The notes beneath the pieces are model-generated. The model did not search any database. It was not told the origin of the DNA and saw nothing but the letters and a program-made list of their open reading frames with translations. Both the position numbers and the translations under genes were made by a program. Shown in pieces: positions 6,296-13,052 of a stretch of DNA of 20,358 nucleotides. Each line of letters opens with the position of its first letter. Position 1 is the stretch's first letter. This DNA is from a virus: the IMG/VR virus record IMGVR_UViG_3300000232_000011, positions 1-20,358 of that record; one strand, 5' to 3'.

Positions 6296-6339
6296 AATAT
6301 TTGTAACACCAATAAACCAATTCAAAGGAGGAAAACACT

Positions 6340-6546
6340 ATGCCTAATAATAGGAACAGAGTTGAAATCCCTGAAGCAAAGAAGGCCTTGAACAAAATGA
6401 AACTTGAAGTTGCCAATGAACTTGGTATAACTGATTATGACAAAGTAGATAAAGGCGACCTTCCTGCAAGAGTCCATGGTAAAGTTGGTGGTAACATGGT
6501 GAAGCGTATGATTAAACTTGCTGAAGAAAGTATGTCAAATCAATAG
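6340..6546 (+). CDS. Alpha/beta-type small acid-soluble spore protein (SASP)
   Basis: The only convincing plus-strand gene. ATG 6340 with AAAGGAGG upstream. The 68-aa protein shows both SASP family blocks: PEAKKALNKMKLEVANELGI (11-30), holding the site where spore protease GPR normally cuts (LEVANEL), and LPARVHGKVGGNMVKRMIKL (41-60), the GG..VKRMI..AE signature. These proteins coat spore DNA, put it in an A-like state and protect it from UV and hydrolysis; they are rarely found outside spore formers. A phage copy could protect phage DNA carried in a spore, or bind DNA during infection; both are inference. It ends in a terminator shared with the convergent ligase gene. Confidence 0.93.
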   Translation: MPNNRNRVEIPEAKKALNKMKLEVANELGITDYDKVDKGDLPARVHGKVGGNMVKRMIKLAEESMSNQ

Positions 6547-6558
6547 TTTCATTAAATA

Positions 6559-6588
6559 AAAGAGGGCCCCTTTCAGGGCCTTCTTTTT
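6559..6588. terminator. Bidirectional terminator between SASP and DNA ligase
   Basis: Plus strand AAGAGGGCC / GGCCTTCTT (about 6560-6568 with 6577-6585) with loop CCTTTCAG, T-run after it on the plus strand, and TTTTATTT on the minus strand. It stops both converging genes. Confidence 0.85.
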
Positions 6589-6589
6589 A

Positions 6590-7822
6590 TTATTCGATAA
6601 CACATTCAAATGCATTTTTATCATCGCGAATCCTTATAAATCTAGGTTCACGCAATGCACCAGTCTTTGGAACTTGTTCCATTGCAAATACTTCTGCAAC
6701 CATTCCTTTATATTTGTCCTGATTTTCTGTAAACTCTTGTCTCATTTCATCTTTTATACCAGAAGTATAGCCAACTTCTACAAGCTCACCATCTTTATAT
6801 TGACCAAATGATACTGAACCTATCCACCCATAATAGTGGAATTTAGTAATAGGTTTAACTTGCATACCATCAGACATACCTCTATCAGTAGCTTGTTCAA
6901 GTCCAGTAGCTGTAAACTTATGCCCATCGTCTGTCATCCAATATGACCAGCTAGTTATATCTTTTCCGGTATAATCAACTTCTGCTGGTTTAAATCCAGT
7001 TATAACTACATCGAAAGTATCACCTTTCTTCCACTTTAGCCATGGTATAAACAAAATACCTTTCTTTTTATTTGCGCGAACTTTAGAAGGATGACCTTTA
7101 CCGTCTCTTATCTCACCTTCATAATATAAAGAATTTTTATGTTTAAGAATCATACCTTCTCCGCCGTCTGCTACAATTTGCTCCCATCTTTCTTTACTTC
7201 CTTCAAATGGTACTATTTCTGAGATATGGAAAAAATCCTTAATGTCTTTACATAAAATTTCTTTTGTTACCGGATGCTCAAAGTACCAATCCCTATTCAT
7301 ATAAAGCATTTCTTGATAAAAATCTTCAAGAATCCTTCGTCTTTCGTGATATTGTACCCTTCTAAAGTCAGTACCTTTATATTGAATCATATCGTACATC
7401 ATGTAATGAACAAACCCTTTTTCAATTTGATTTGCCAAAGAAGTTTCAGGTAACCCGCCAATCATTGAAGTTATGTCGTGAGACCTGCATCCTGGCTTCC
7501 ATATCTCACCATCTGGAATTGTACCGTTGAAATTATGCTTTAATATTTTGAGGTGAGGTATATTATCAGTACGCTCTGTAGGCCATGGAGAACCATTTCT
7601 AGCTGTTTCTATTGCAATACTCCTTGTCGTAAACCTTATTATATTGGAAAACCATGAAGGCATTCTATAGCCGTCATATTTAATCTCCCTTATATAGTCA
7701 GGGTCTTCAATGTATTGCACAAGTTCATCATAATTCTTAGGTTTAACCGCACCCATCGGTATAAGCGGCCGAAAATTAAGAATATCTACTTCGCTTTCCT
7801 TATTTTTTTTGATTTTTTGCAT
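6590..7822 (-). CDS. ATP-dependent DNA ligase
   Basis: Seals nicks in phage DNA using ATP via a lysyl-AMP intermediate. Nucleotidyltransferase motifs are in order: motif I EIKYDGYR (46-53, nucleophile K48), motif III PDGEIW (103-108), motif IV GGEGMILKHKN (220-230), motif V PWLKWKKGD (260-268). The C-terminal OB part ends with AEVFAMEQVPKTGALREPRF and IRIRDDK, typical of ATP ligases (LRxPRFxxxRxDK). 410 aa is in the range of phage and small bacterial enzymes. The start ATG 7822 has AAGGAGG upstream; this site and the first 37 nt overlap the end of the GIY-YIG gene. It is the last gene of its unit. Confidence 0.92.
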   Translation of the reverse strand: MQKIKKNKESEVDILNFRPLIPMGAVKPKNYDELVQYIEDPDYIREIKYDGYRMPSWFSNIIRFTTRSIAIETARNGSPWPTERTDNIPHLKILKHNFNGTIPDGEIWKPGCRSHDITSMIGGLPETSLANQIEKGFVHYMMYDMIQYKGTDFRRVQYHERRRILEDFYQEMLYMNRDWYFEHPVTKEILCKDIKDFFHISEIVPFEGSKERWEQIVADGGEGMILKHKNSLYYEGEIRDGKGHPSKVRANKKKGILFIPWLKWKKGDTFDVVITGFKPAEVDYTGKDITSWSYWMTDDGHKFTATGLEQATDRGMSDGMQVKPITKFHYYGWIGSVSFGQYKDGELVEVGYTSGIKDEMRQEFTENQDKYKGMVAEVFAMEQVPKTGALREPRFIRIRDDKNAFECVIE

Positions 7823-8487
7823 TTATCTTCCTCCTTAATTAGTTCATACATATAATGTTTACCAGTTTTAATAGATTGTACTACTTTATGCGATATGTTA
7901 TATTTACTTGCAATTTCATTTTTAGAACAACCGTTGTTCATATCACTTACTATTGACTTAAAAATATCTATTTCAATATAATTGCCTTTTGCTTTAGCTT
8001 TCTTTATCAAAGTATTTAGCGAATAAGTCTTTCCTTTTTTAATTTCTGACATTTTTTTAATAGTTTCTTCAGAATGCTGTTTACCATAGAATCCATTATT
8101 TTCGCCAGAATATTTTTCCGGATGCATAAGTCTATCGAGTTTAACTTTTTCAGATATTTGCTTCTTTAAATATTCTGGTAAAGTGCCTTGATTGCCAGCC
8201 TCTCTTATATTATAACCAAAATTTCTATCAAGGGATTGATATGCCTCCATATAAAATTTTTCTTTTTCAGTAAGTTCATCAAAACCACATTCCTCAAGAA
8301 CTATAAATTCAAAACTTTCTTCATCATATTTATTCCATTCATTTAATAAAATAGGATTGCACTTAACACTGTTAGCTTTTAACGCTTTTATATGTTCATT
8401 CCATCTTTTGTTAAGTTGAATAGATTGACCAATATAAATCTTTCCATTAACTTTATTTTTAATCATATAGATTCCAATTTTATCCAT
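7786..8487 (-). CDS. GIY-YIG homing endonuclease with NUMOD3 and C-terminal HTH
   Basis: Free-standing site-specific nuclease of the Seg/I-TevI type that spreads its own gene into related phages. Residues 5-20 hold GIY...YIG (GIYMIKNKVNGKIYIG), R28/W29 follow in NKRWNEH, and the FEFIVLEEC strand precedes the catalytic glutamate helix. ENNGFYGKQHSEETIKKMSE is a NUMOD3 DNA-binding motif; CSKNEIASKYNISHKVVQSI near the C-terminus is helix-turn-helix-like. The ATG at 8487 has AGGAGG, but both are inside a 16-bp hairpin of the transcript. The gene runs 37 nt into the ligase gene, the probable target neighbour. Confidence 0.93.
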   Translation of the reverse strand: MDKIGIYMIKNKVNGKIYIGQSIQLNKRWNEHIKALKANSVKCNPILLNEWNKYDEESFEFIVLEECGFDELTEKEKFYMEAYQSLDRNFGYNIREAGNQGTLPEYLKKQISEKVKLDRLMHPEKYSGENNGFYGKQHSEETIKKMSEIKKGKTYSLNTLIKKAKAKGNYIEIDIFKSIVSDMNNGCSKNEIASKYNISHKVVQSIKTGKHYMYELIKEEDKCKKSKKIRKAK

Positions 8488-8537
8488 ACAACAACCTCCT
8501 AAAAATATATTTCAATATAATAGGAAGCTGTTGTATG
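8485..8537 (-). promoter_or_regulatory. RNA hairpin sequestering SD and start codon of the GIY-YIG gene
   Basis: In the minus-strand transcript CAUACAACAGCUUCCU (8537-8522) pairs over all 16 positions with AGGAGGUUGUUGUAUG (8500-8485), with two G-U pairs; loop 21 nt. The 3' arm contains the whole AGGAGG and the AUG. The two wobble positions are mismatches on the plus strand, which points to selection on the RNA. A TATTAT (8517-8522) at the loop edge could be a -10 whose transcript lacks the 5' arm, but no -35 is seen. Confidence 0.85.
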
Positions 8538-8545
8538 TTATTATA

Positions 8546-8572
8546 TAATTCCATTGGAATAAGATGGAATTA
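8546..8572 (-). repeat. 9-bp hairpin over the stop codon of the 132-aa gene
   Basis: TAATTCCAT / ATGGAATTA with a 9-nt loop, directly before the SD-sequestering hairpin. No U-run follows on the minus strand, so it is not a typical terminator; it may protect an RNA 3' end or stall readers. Confidence 0.6.
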
Positions 8573-8968
8573 CTCTATTTCTTTTACCACACCTTTCATA
8601 CGTCTATTGGTCCATTCATATAATGATTTTATATCACATATTCCACCAGACTCTATTGCCTTAACTAAGAAAAATTTATCATCGTCTGACAACATAATAG
8701 ATGTAATATCAGACTCATTCTCAATAAGACTTGATGGTACTATTTCTTTTGACATAAGCTCTGTATTGAGAAACTCATTATGCTTTGCCTTCATCTCTTC
8801 ATAACCTTTGAACAAACATTGTACTACCGGGTTTTTTGACTGAGAGGCTTTCTCCTCCCAAATTTTCTGTTCACTCTGCCATTTACCTTGAGAAATTATT
8901 GCATTAGAAAAATCTGAAATAGCCTTTCTGTAACTTTCCTGTTTTTTAAGAATATCATTTATTTTCAT
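8570..8968 (-). CDS. Hypothetical helical protein, 132 aa
   Basis: ATG 8968 with AAGGAGGG upstream. Predicted almost entirely helical, with a charged N-terminal half (QKIWEEKASQSKNPVVQCLF, KGYEEMKAKHNEFLNTELM) and a C-terminal half with DDDKFFLVKAIES and LYEWTNRRMKGVVKEIE. No known domain. It follows the small membrane protein by 12 nt and is followed by a hairpin and the homing endonuclease, which probably inserted between it and ligase. Confidence 0.75.
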   Translation of the reverse strand: MKINDILKKQESYRKAISDFSNAIISQGKWQSEQKIWEEKASQSKNPVVQCLFKGYEEMKAKHNEFLNTELMSKEIVPSSLIENESDITSIMLSDDDKFFLVKAIESGGICDIKSLYEWTNRRMKGVVKEIE

Positions 8969-8980
8969 TTTAAACCCTCC

Positions 8981-9253
8981 TTATAAGAATTTTAGACCTA
9001 TGATTAAAACTATTATGAACCACCATACAACCCATAAAATCTCAACATTCTCATAACGTCCAGTATATTTCTTTATTAATAATCCAGAAAATATTAAACC
9101 AAACATTACTACAGATATTGCAACTATATGAGTAGCATCATACTTTAACATATTAACGCTATGAATAAACCTAAAAGTTGTATTTATGAACCAAATTAGG
9201 TTTATAAGAATAAAAAACAGATTGATTATTGTCAACTTATTATTTGCTTTCAA
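8981..9253 (-). CDS. Small membrane protein, 90 aa, three predicted TM segments
   Basis: TTG start at 9253, chosen for GAGGAGG 7 nt upstream. Hydrophobic segments at about 9-28 (IINLFFILINLIWFINTTF), 43-61 (HIVAISVVMFGLIFSGLLI) and 72-89 (ILWVVWWFIIVLIIGLKF), joined by short polar loops; the KKYTGRYENVE loop is between TM2 and TM3. No signal peptidase site. Could be a superinfection or membrane-effect protein, but nothing identifies it. Confidence 0.75.
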   Translation of the reverse strand: MKANNKLTIINLFFILINLIWFINTTFRFIHSVNMLKYDATHIVAISVVMFGLIFSGLLIKKYTGRYENVEILWVVWWFIIVLIIGLKFL

Positions 9254-9266
9254 AACACTACCTCCT

Positions 9267-9671
9267 CTACTTTATTACTATAGCCATATACCATGTTTCT
9301 TTTTTCTTGGTTTTCCTATGACCTATAGTATCAACATAAGTTTCAAACCTTCTACCAGTATCAATCATTGGAGCAAATCCTTCAGCGTATGCAGAACTTA
9401 AGTAACCGATTTGTTTTCCGTTTGCATAAACTGCAATGGCATTCTTATCATAAGGGTTTTTCGGTTCCCTTACCAAAGTTATTTTAGAAGCCTTTGTTAA
9501 ATGCGATATAATTTCTTGTCTTGAAGTACCATCCGGATTGTTATGTGTTGCTCCAACTACTTTATACTTTGTCATTTTGTTACTGTCAAGTATTGACATC
9601 TTTGACCTCCTTCCAAAACCATATGCTTCGACACCATACATTCTTGCAACTTTATTAAACAAATGATTCAA
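9267..9671 (-). CDS. HIRAN-domain protein
   Basis: Residues about 34-130 form a stand-alone HIRAN domain: KYKVVGATHNNPDG, ISHLTKASKITLVREPKNPY, DKNAIAVYANGKQIGYLSS, then a helix EGFAPMIDTGRRF. HIRAN domains bind DNA 3' ends or stalled-fork structures, mostly as parts of helicases such as HLTF. Two starts compete. The TTG at 9671 has GGAGG 9 nt away, but that site is in a 20-bp hairpin. An ATG at 9599 has a near-perfect AAGGAGGT 5 nt away and would give 110 aa with the full domain. The long form is given; the short form may be made at times when the hairpin is closed. No catalytic domain is fused. Confidence 0.85.
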   Translation of the reverse strand: MNHLFNKVARMYGVEAYGFGRRSKMSILDSNKMTKYKVVGATHNNPDGTSRQEIISHLTKASKITLVREPKNPYDKNAIAVYANGKQIGYLSSAYAEGFAPMIDTGRRFETYVDTIGHRKTKKKETWYMAIVIK

Positions 9672-9673
9672 AG

Positions 9674-9755
9674 CAAATCGCCTCCAATAATTATATTTCG
9701 ACCTAATTATATAATATCAAATTAGAATCAAAAATTAACTATCAGAGGCGATTTG
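9674..9755 (-). promoter_or_regulatory. RNA hairpin sequestering the upstream SD of the HIRAN gene, promoter-like loop
   Basis: In the minus-strand transcript 9755-9736 (CAAAUCGCCUC then UGAUAGUUA) pairs without a gap with 9693-9674 (UAAUUAUUG then GAGGCGAUUUG), 20 bp with three G-U pairs; the 11 outer pairs are perfect. GGAGG of the TTG start is in the 3' arm. The 42-nt loop holds TATAAT (9706-9711) and the overlapping extended -10 TGATATTAT, with only weak -35 matches (TTTTGA at 16 nt). A transcript starting there (near 9699) would lack the 5' arm and expose the site. Confidence 0.75.
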
Positions 9756-9760
9756 TTTAT

Positions 9761-10246
9761 CTATTTTATTTGTTTTAACATCTCTTCTAAATTAAAACTT
9801 GTGTTGTGTGTACATCTTATCCTTGCTGCTGCAAATAATTCTAAGCAATCAGTACCTGCATAGTCGTGCAAATAAACAATTTTCTTAATACCAGAATTAA
9901 TTATTAATTTTGCACAGTCATGGCATGGTTTATGTGTAGTATATAATGTACCACCATAAATTGGAGTACCATTCTTTGCAGCTTGGACAATTGCATTAGC
10001 CTCTGCGTGCGCACCTCTACATACATGCTGACCAGTACCATGCTCAAAACCAAGTTTCCTCTTATAGCATTCGCCAAGACAGTATTTACAATCTGGTACG
10101 CCACTTGGAGCGCCATTGTAGCCGGTTGATGCGATATTTTTGTTTACTACAATAACAGCTCCTTTAGGGTCACTAAAGCATGTATTTCTACTTGCTACTA
10201 CTTTGGATATCATTAGAAAATAATCATCCCAACTTATTCTACCCAT
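9761..10246 (-). CDS. dCMP deaminase (ComEB-like)
   Basis: Converts dCMP to dUMP, feeding dTMP synthesis, and so pairs with the thymidylate kinase in this window. Zinc ligands and the catalytic residue are in HAEANAI (H80, E82) and PCHDC (C108, C111). A second Cys/His cluster (C53, C56, C60, H74, C76) resembles the extra zinc site of T4 dCMP deaminase. GYNGAPSG (42-49) is the substrate-loop motif of the family. ATG 10246 has AGGAGG upstream. The length of 161 aa is normal. No dCTP/dTTP-type regulator can be judged from sequence, though the family is usually allosteric. Confidence 0.93.
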   Translation of the reverse strand: MGRISWDDYFLMISKVVASRNTCFSDPKGAVIVVNKNIASTGYNGAPSGVPDCKYCLGECYKRKLGFEHGTGQHVCRGAHAEANAIVQAAKNGTPIYGGTLYTTHKPCHDCAKLIINSGIKKIVYLHDYAGTDCLELFAAARIRCTHNTSFNLEEMLKQIK

Positions 10247-10255
10247 ATTGACCTC

Positions 10256-10510
10256 CTATATTTTGACAGCTTTTACTATAGCATTCTCATCTACTTCCAT
10301 TTTATATCTTGGAGTTTGTATGTTATAATCAATAAGTTCAAACAAATCTGAATAAGCAACATATTCAATTGCATCTTTATAAAACAAAGATTCTGCTCTA
10401 ACAACTAGCATATTTTCAAGAATATGTTTTGCCAAATCTGAATTTCTTAATATAGTAACTCTATCAATTTCAAATATACCAATTTTTCTTTCAATCATTT
10501 TGTGTTGCAT
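10256..10510 (-). CDS. Hypothetical protein, 84 aa
   Basis: ATG 10510 with GGAGG; this site is formed by the last codons and stop of the upstream GIY-YIG gene (RLEV, stop). The predicted fold is a mix of strands (RKIGIFEIDRVTIL) and helices (DLAKHILENMLVVR, KDAIEYVAYSDLFELIDY). Alternative start M5 is possible. It is 9 nt upstream of dCMP deaminase, but no function in nucleotide metabolism is evident. Confidence 0.7.
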   Translation of the reverse strand: MQHKMIERKIGIFEIDRVTILRNSDLAKHILENMLVVRAESLFYKDAIEYVAYSDLFELIDYNIQTPRYKMEVDENAIVKAVKI

Positions 10511-10511
10511 T

Positions 10512-11168
10512 TTATACCTCCAATCTACAAACCCAATGATAACCTTTTCTTATAGTCGATAATAATGAAGTAATTTCTTCATTATACATAGATTTTATAG
10601 ACTTGTTATCAATACCTTCTTTTATTAATTTATATATTTTTATAATATCTTCATCAGACAAATTTAATTTTCTATTTTTACCTCTTGCAGATAGTTGCAT
10701 TTTCTTTTTAGTTTCTTCAGTATGTTGTTTTCCGGTAAAATTGCTTGCATGCTTTTTAGCAGATGTTGAAATATTCTTTTTCCATTCTTCTGAAAACGTT
10801 ATTTTGCGACCTTTTAATTTTTCAGACATTTTCTTTTTAGATTCTTCAGTATGTCTTCCATACCAACTTTCTTTTGGAGGGTGCATATTATATCCAAATT
10901 TTCTATTTAAAGATTTATATTTATCAATATACAGTTGTTCTATCTCTAGTAATTTATCTTTTGCACATTCTTCTAATATAGAAAATTCAAAGTTTTGTTC
11001 TCCATATTTATTCCATTCGTTTTGAAAATGATTATTTGTACCGTAATATTTTGACTTGCTTAATGTAGACTTATGAATCTTCCATCTCATTTCTATATCT
11101 ATAGAACTACCAACATAAACTTTACCATTAATATTATTAACAATACTATAAATTCCACATATTTTCAT
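10512..11168 (-). CDS. GIY-YIG homing endonuclease with two NUMOD3 motifs
   Basis: The start is ATG 11168 (MKICGIYSIV): AAGGAG is 8 nt upstream and overlaps the GTG (11177) that a longer frame would need. 218 aa. Residues 5-19 are GIYSIVNNINGKVYVG, so the second motif is YVG; MRWKIHK and NFEFSILEEC follow. Two NUMOD3 stretches are seen: YGRHTEESKKKMSEKLKGRK and FTGKQHTEETKKKMQLSARG. The C-terminus (LSDEDIIKIYKLIKEGIDNK) is an HTH-like recognition region. It sits between the sigma-like gene and an 84-aa gene. Its ribosome site is inside a hairpin. Confidence 0.92.
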   Translation of the reverse strand: MKICGIYSIVNNINGKVYVGSSIDIEMRWKIHKSTLSKSKYYGTNNHFQNEWNKYGEQNFEFSILEECAKDKLLEIEQLYIDKYKSLNRKFGYNMHPPKESWYGRHTEESKKKMSEKLKGRKITFSEEWKKNISTSAKKHASNFTGKQHTEETKKKMQLSARGKNRKLNLSDEDIIKIYKLIKEGIDNKSIKSMYNEEITSLLSTIRKGYHWVCRLEV

Positions 11169-11222
11169 TATTATCACTCCTTAAATTATCGTATCATATA
11201 ACTTAATAAAAATGATAATAAT
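11167..11222 (-). promoter_or_regulatory. RNA hairpin sequestering SD of the second GIY-YIG gene
   Basis: Minus-strand AUUAUUAUCAUUUU (11222-11209) pairs with GGAGUGAUAAUAAU (11180-11167) at all 14 positions, three as U-G; loop 28 nt. GGAG and the first two bases of the AUG are paired. The 5' arm starts right after the stop codon of the upstream gene. The stem is AT-rich and so weaker than the one at 8485. Confidence 0.7.
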
Positions 11223-11846
11223 TTATTTTATCTCTGTAAATGAATCATCATCTTCAATACGGCAAGAGTCCTTAAATTTTCTAATATCGCTTAAAAAATT
11301 ATAAAACTGTCTGCAACTACCACCCATGTCATCAAGTCTATTCATTATATTTTTAATTAGAGAATGCGTTCTTGTATAACAAAATCTCCTCTTACCTAAC
11401 TTTTCATTTATTTGCTGTATCGTTAAACGTTCTTCTAAATACTTAATTATACACTGTTCAAACTTACTAAAATTCCTTAATATTTCGCATTCAAGATCGT
11501 TTCTATCAATCTTTGAAAAATCATAATATAATTTAAGTATTTTGAATATACGTTCTATAGCATTTTGCGTTGTTCTCCAGCTATTGTAATTCATTATCTC
11601 TACTATTTCTGAAGTCTTTTTATTTTCATGTACATTTAATTGGTATATGCAAAACTCCTTTGGATTTAAATGTTTCTTAGCAAGCTCATCAATTTCGTCA
11701 AACATCTGACGCCTTTGTTCTTTTAATTCTTCATCTTCTTCAATAACTTCAAGACTTTGAAAATCATATTGCTCCATTGCTTCTTCTAATGGAATATATC
11801 CTAAATCGCCTTTTGTCGCGAAATTTCTTGATGAGCGCTTTCTCAT
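11223..11846 (-). CDS. Sigma-region-4-like helix-turn-helix protein, 207 aa
   Basis: ATG 11846 with GGAGGG. After an acidic N-terminus, residues about 50-105 read like sigma-70 region 4: ELAKKHLNPKEFCIYQLNVH, then KKTSEIVEIMNYNSWRTTQN and RIFKILK, that is, helix, turn and a possible recognition helix. A second similar unit follows: SKFEQCIIKYLEERLTIQQI, NEKLGKRRFCYTRTHSLIKN. No region 2 (core-binding/-10) is present, so it is not a complete sigma factor; it could be a partner of the sigma factor at the left edge, comparable to split phage sigma factors such as SPO1 gp33/gp34, or a plain regulator. The homology is from pattern only. It overlaps closely with the exonuclease gene upstream. Confidence 0.7.
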   Translation of the reverse strand: MRKRSSRNFATKGDLGYIPLEEAMEQYDFQSLEVIEEDEELKEQRRQMFDEIDELAKKHLNPKEFCIYQLNVHENKKTSEIVEIMNYNSWRTTQNAIERIFKILKLYYDFSKIDRNDLECEILRNFSKFEQCIIKYLEERLTIQQINEKLGKRRFCYTRTHSLIKNIMNRLDDMGGSCRQFYNFLSDIRKFKDSCRIEDDDSFTEIK

Positions 11847-11847
11847 T

Positions 11848-12768
11848 TTATAATCCCTCCAGTAACTTCATATTATTTTTTGTTAAAAGACTATGGAACT
11901 TAAGCGTTTCAAAAACTTCTTCAACTTTTTCCATATCTTTTTGAAGTTTCTGGATTCTTATGCCTCTTATGTTTTTATCTATCAATGATAACTGATATGA
12001 TAATCTTAACATATCTTGACCTTGAAGAAGTTTATTCATTGCAGCACTTCGTTTTTCCGGTATAAATAATTCAATTGGTTGGCATTTTATGATTCCATCG
12101 ACTAATTCAAAATGTTCTATAAGAAACTTATCTGCTGTTTTTTCTCCTATGCCATTGATTCCTGGTATATTGTCTCCAGCATCTCCGTTTAATGCAAGAT
12201 AATATGAAAAGTATTTAGGGTCATATCCTCTATCTTCTTTCCATGTTTCTCTCGTCCATAGCTTAATATTATTGGAACCTTTGTGGGCTAACAGGTTCAC
12301 AGAATCATCTATAAGCTGCTGGTAGTCCTTATCGGCGCTTATTAATAAAACTTCCTTACCCGCTTCCATATGCGACTTAGACAGGGTTCCACAAATATCG
12401 TCTGCCTCTTCGCCTTCTTTAAATGCTTGCCGTATTCCTATTATATTTAAGACTCTGCGTGCTTGTTCAATTTGAGTTTTGAAATTTTCGTAATCTTCCC
12501 ATTCGTCTTTATTAGCCCTATTTGCTTTATATTCTGGATATATAGCAGACCTTCTTTTATATCCTCTATCCCATGCAATAATTACCATTGCATCGTCTTT
12601 AAGATAATCTCTTTTTATAGTTAAAATAGAATTTATAAGTCCGAATGTACCACCTGTAAAAACTTTCTTATCATCAATCTTTACACAAGCATCTTTGTGA
12701 ACAGAAAACGCTTTAAAAAACATATTATTTCCATCAACAATGCCTATATCATATCGTTTCTTTGCCAT
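11848..12768 (-). CDS. 5'-3' exonuclease / flap endonuclease (PIN plus H3TH)
   Basis: Removes RNA primers and 5' flaps during phage replication, the role of T4 RNase H or the PolA 5' nuclease domain. The start at 12768 (MAKKRYDIGIVDGNNMFF) is chosen for GGGGTGG upstream; the longer frame to 12843 overlaps the previous gene. Acidic metal ligands: D12, D67 (AWDRG), E120/E121, D123/D124 (GEEADD), D146/D148 (SADKD), D196 and D199. The helix-3-turn-helix is GDAGDNIPGINGIGEKTA (195-212). 306 aa is normal for phage enzymes. It works with the DNA ligase in the same unit; no DNA polymerase is in the window. Confidence 0.92.
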   Translation of the reverse strand: MAKKRYDIGIVDGNNMFFKAFSVHKDACVKIDDKKVFTGGTFGLINSILTIKRDYLKDDAMVIIAWDRGYKRRSAIYPEYKANRANKDEWEDYENFKTQIEQARRVLNIIGIRQAFKEGEEADDICGTLSKSHMEAGKEVLLISADKDYQQLIDDSVNLLAHKGSNNIKLWTRETWKEDRGYDPKYFSYYLALNGDAGDNIPGINGIGEKTADKFLIEHFELVDGIIKCQPIELFIPEKRSAAMNKLLQGQDMLRLSYQLSLIDKNIRGIRIQKLQKDMEKVEEVFETLKFHSLLTKNNMKLLEGL

Positions 12769-12787
12769 TTTTCCACCCCAATCAATG

Positions 12788-12991
12788 TTAGAATCCCAAT
12801 TTAGCTTCACCGGTAAGTGAAATGACAATAATATATAATACAATTAAAGCAACACCTATAGCAAATATTCCAAACAATCTAAAAAATATTTTATTAGTTT
12901 GTGTTTCATATATCCTTGAAGAATTATGTGCTTCAATCTTTCTTTCATTTCTTATTTGTGTCTTTCTAATATTTTCTTCCCAACTTGCCAT
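12788..12991 (-). CDS. Small single-pass membrane protein, 67 aa
   Basis: ATG 12991 with AAGGTGA, which is inside a long hairpin of the leader. Charged N-terminal half (ASWEENIRKTQIRNERKIEA), one TM segment at about 36-59 (FFRLFGIFAIGVALIVLYII), short C-terminus. The positive-inside rule suggests the N-terminus in the cytoplasm. No family is recognised. It is the first gene of the exonuclease unit and is probably driven by promoter P6. Confidence 0.75.
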   Translation of the reverse strand: MASWEENIRKTQIRNERKIEAHNSSRIYETQTNKIFFRLFGIFAIGVALIVLYIIVISLTGEAKLGF

Positions 12992-12995
12992 AAAA

Positions 12996-13052
12996 TCACC
13001 TTCAGATTGATATATTTAATTCCATATATAAATTATATCAATCTGAAGGCAA
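12996..13052 (-). promoter_or_regulatory. RNA hairpin sequestering the SD of the 67-aa gene
   Basis: A perfect 16-bp inverted repeat (CCTTCAGATTGATATA at 12999-13014, its complement at 13034-13049, loop 19 nt) is extended on the minus-strand RNA by G-U, U-G and U-A to 19 pairs. The 3' arm carries AAGGUGA, the SD for ATG 12991. Read-through RNA would be closed; RNA from P6, starting near 13025 in the loop, would be open. Confidence 0.85.

Noticed and set aside
6240-6300. Forespore sigma-G promoter for the SASP gene
   Set aside because: CATAATG is present, but no G-A/C/T-AT-A/G hexamer lies 17-18 nt upstream; GCATA is too far. Only a weak sigma-A-like -10 remains.
7786-8537. Self-splicing intron around the GIY-YIG gene
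   Set aside because: Genes on both sides are complete with their own starts and stops, and no group I core was recognised; the gene is free-standing.
8546-8572. Terminator after the 132-aa gene
   Set aside because: The 9-bp stem is AT-rich and lacks a U-run on the minus strand.
10603-11025. Plus-strand 140-codon frame and similar ones at 17323 and 18487
   Set aside because: They lie opposite lysine-rich genes (GIY-YIG, SbcC-like), give Phe/Ser/Leu-rich translations and lack SDs.
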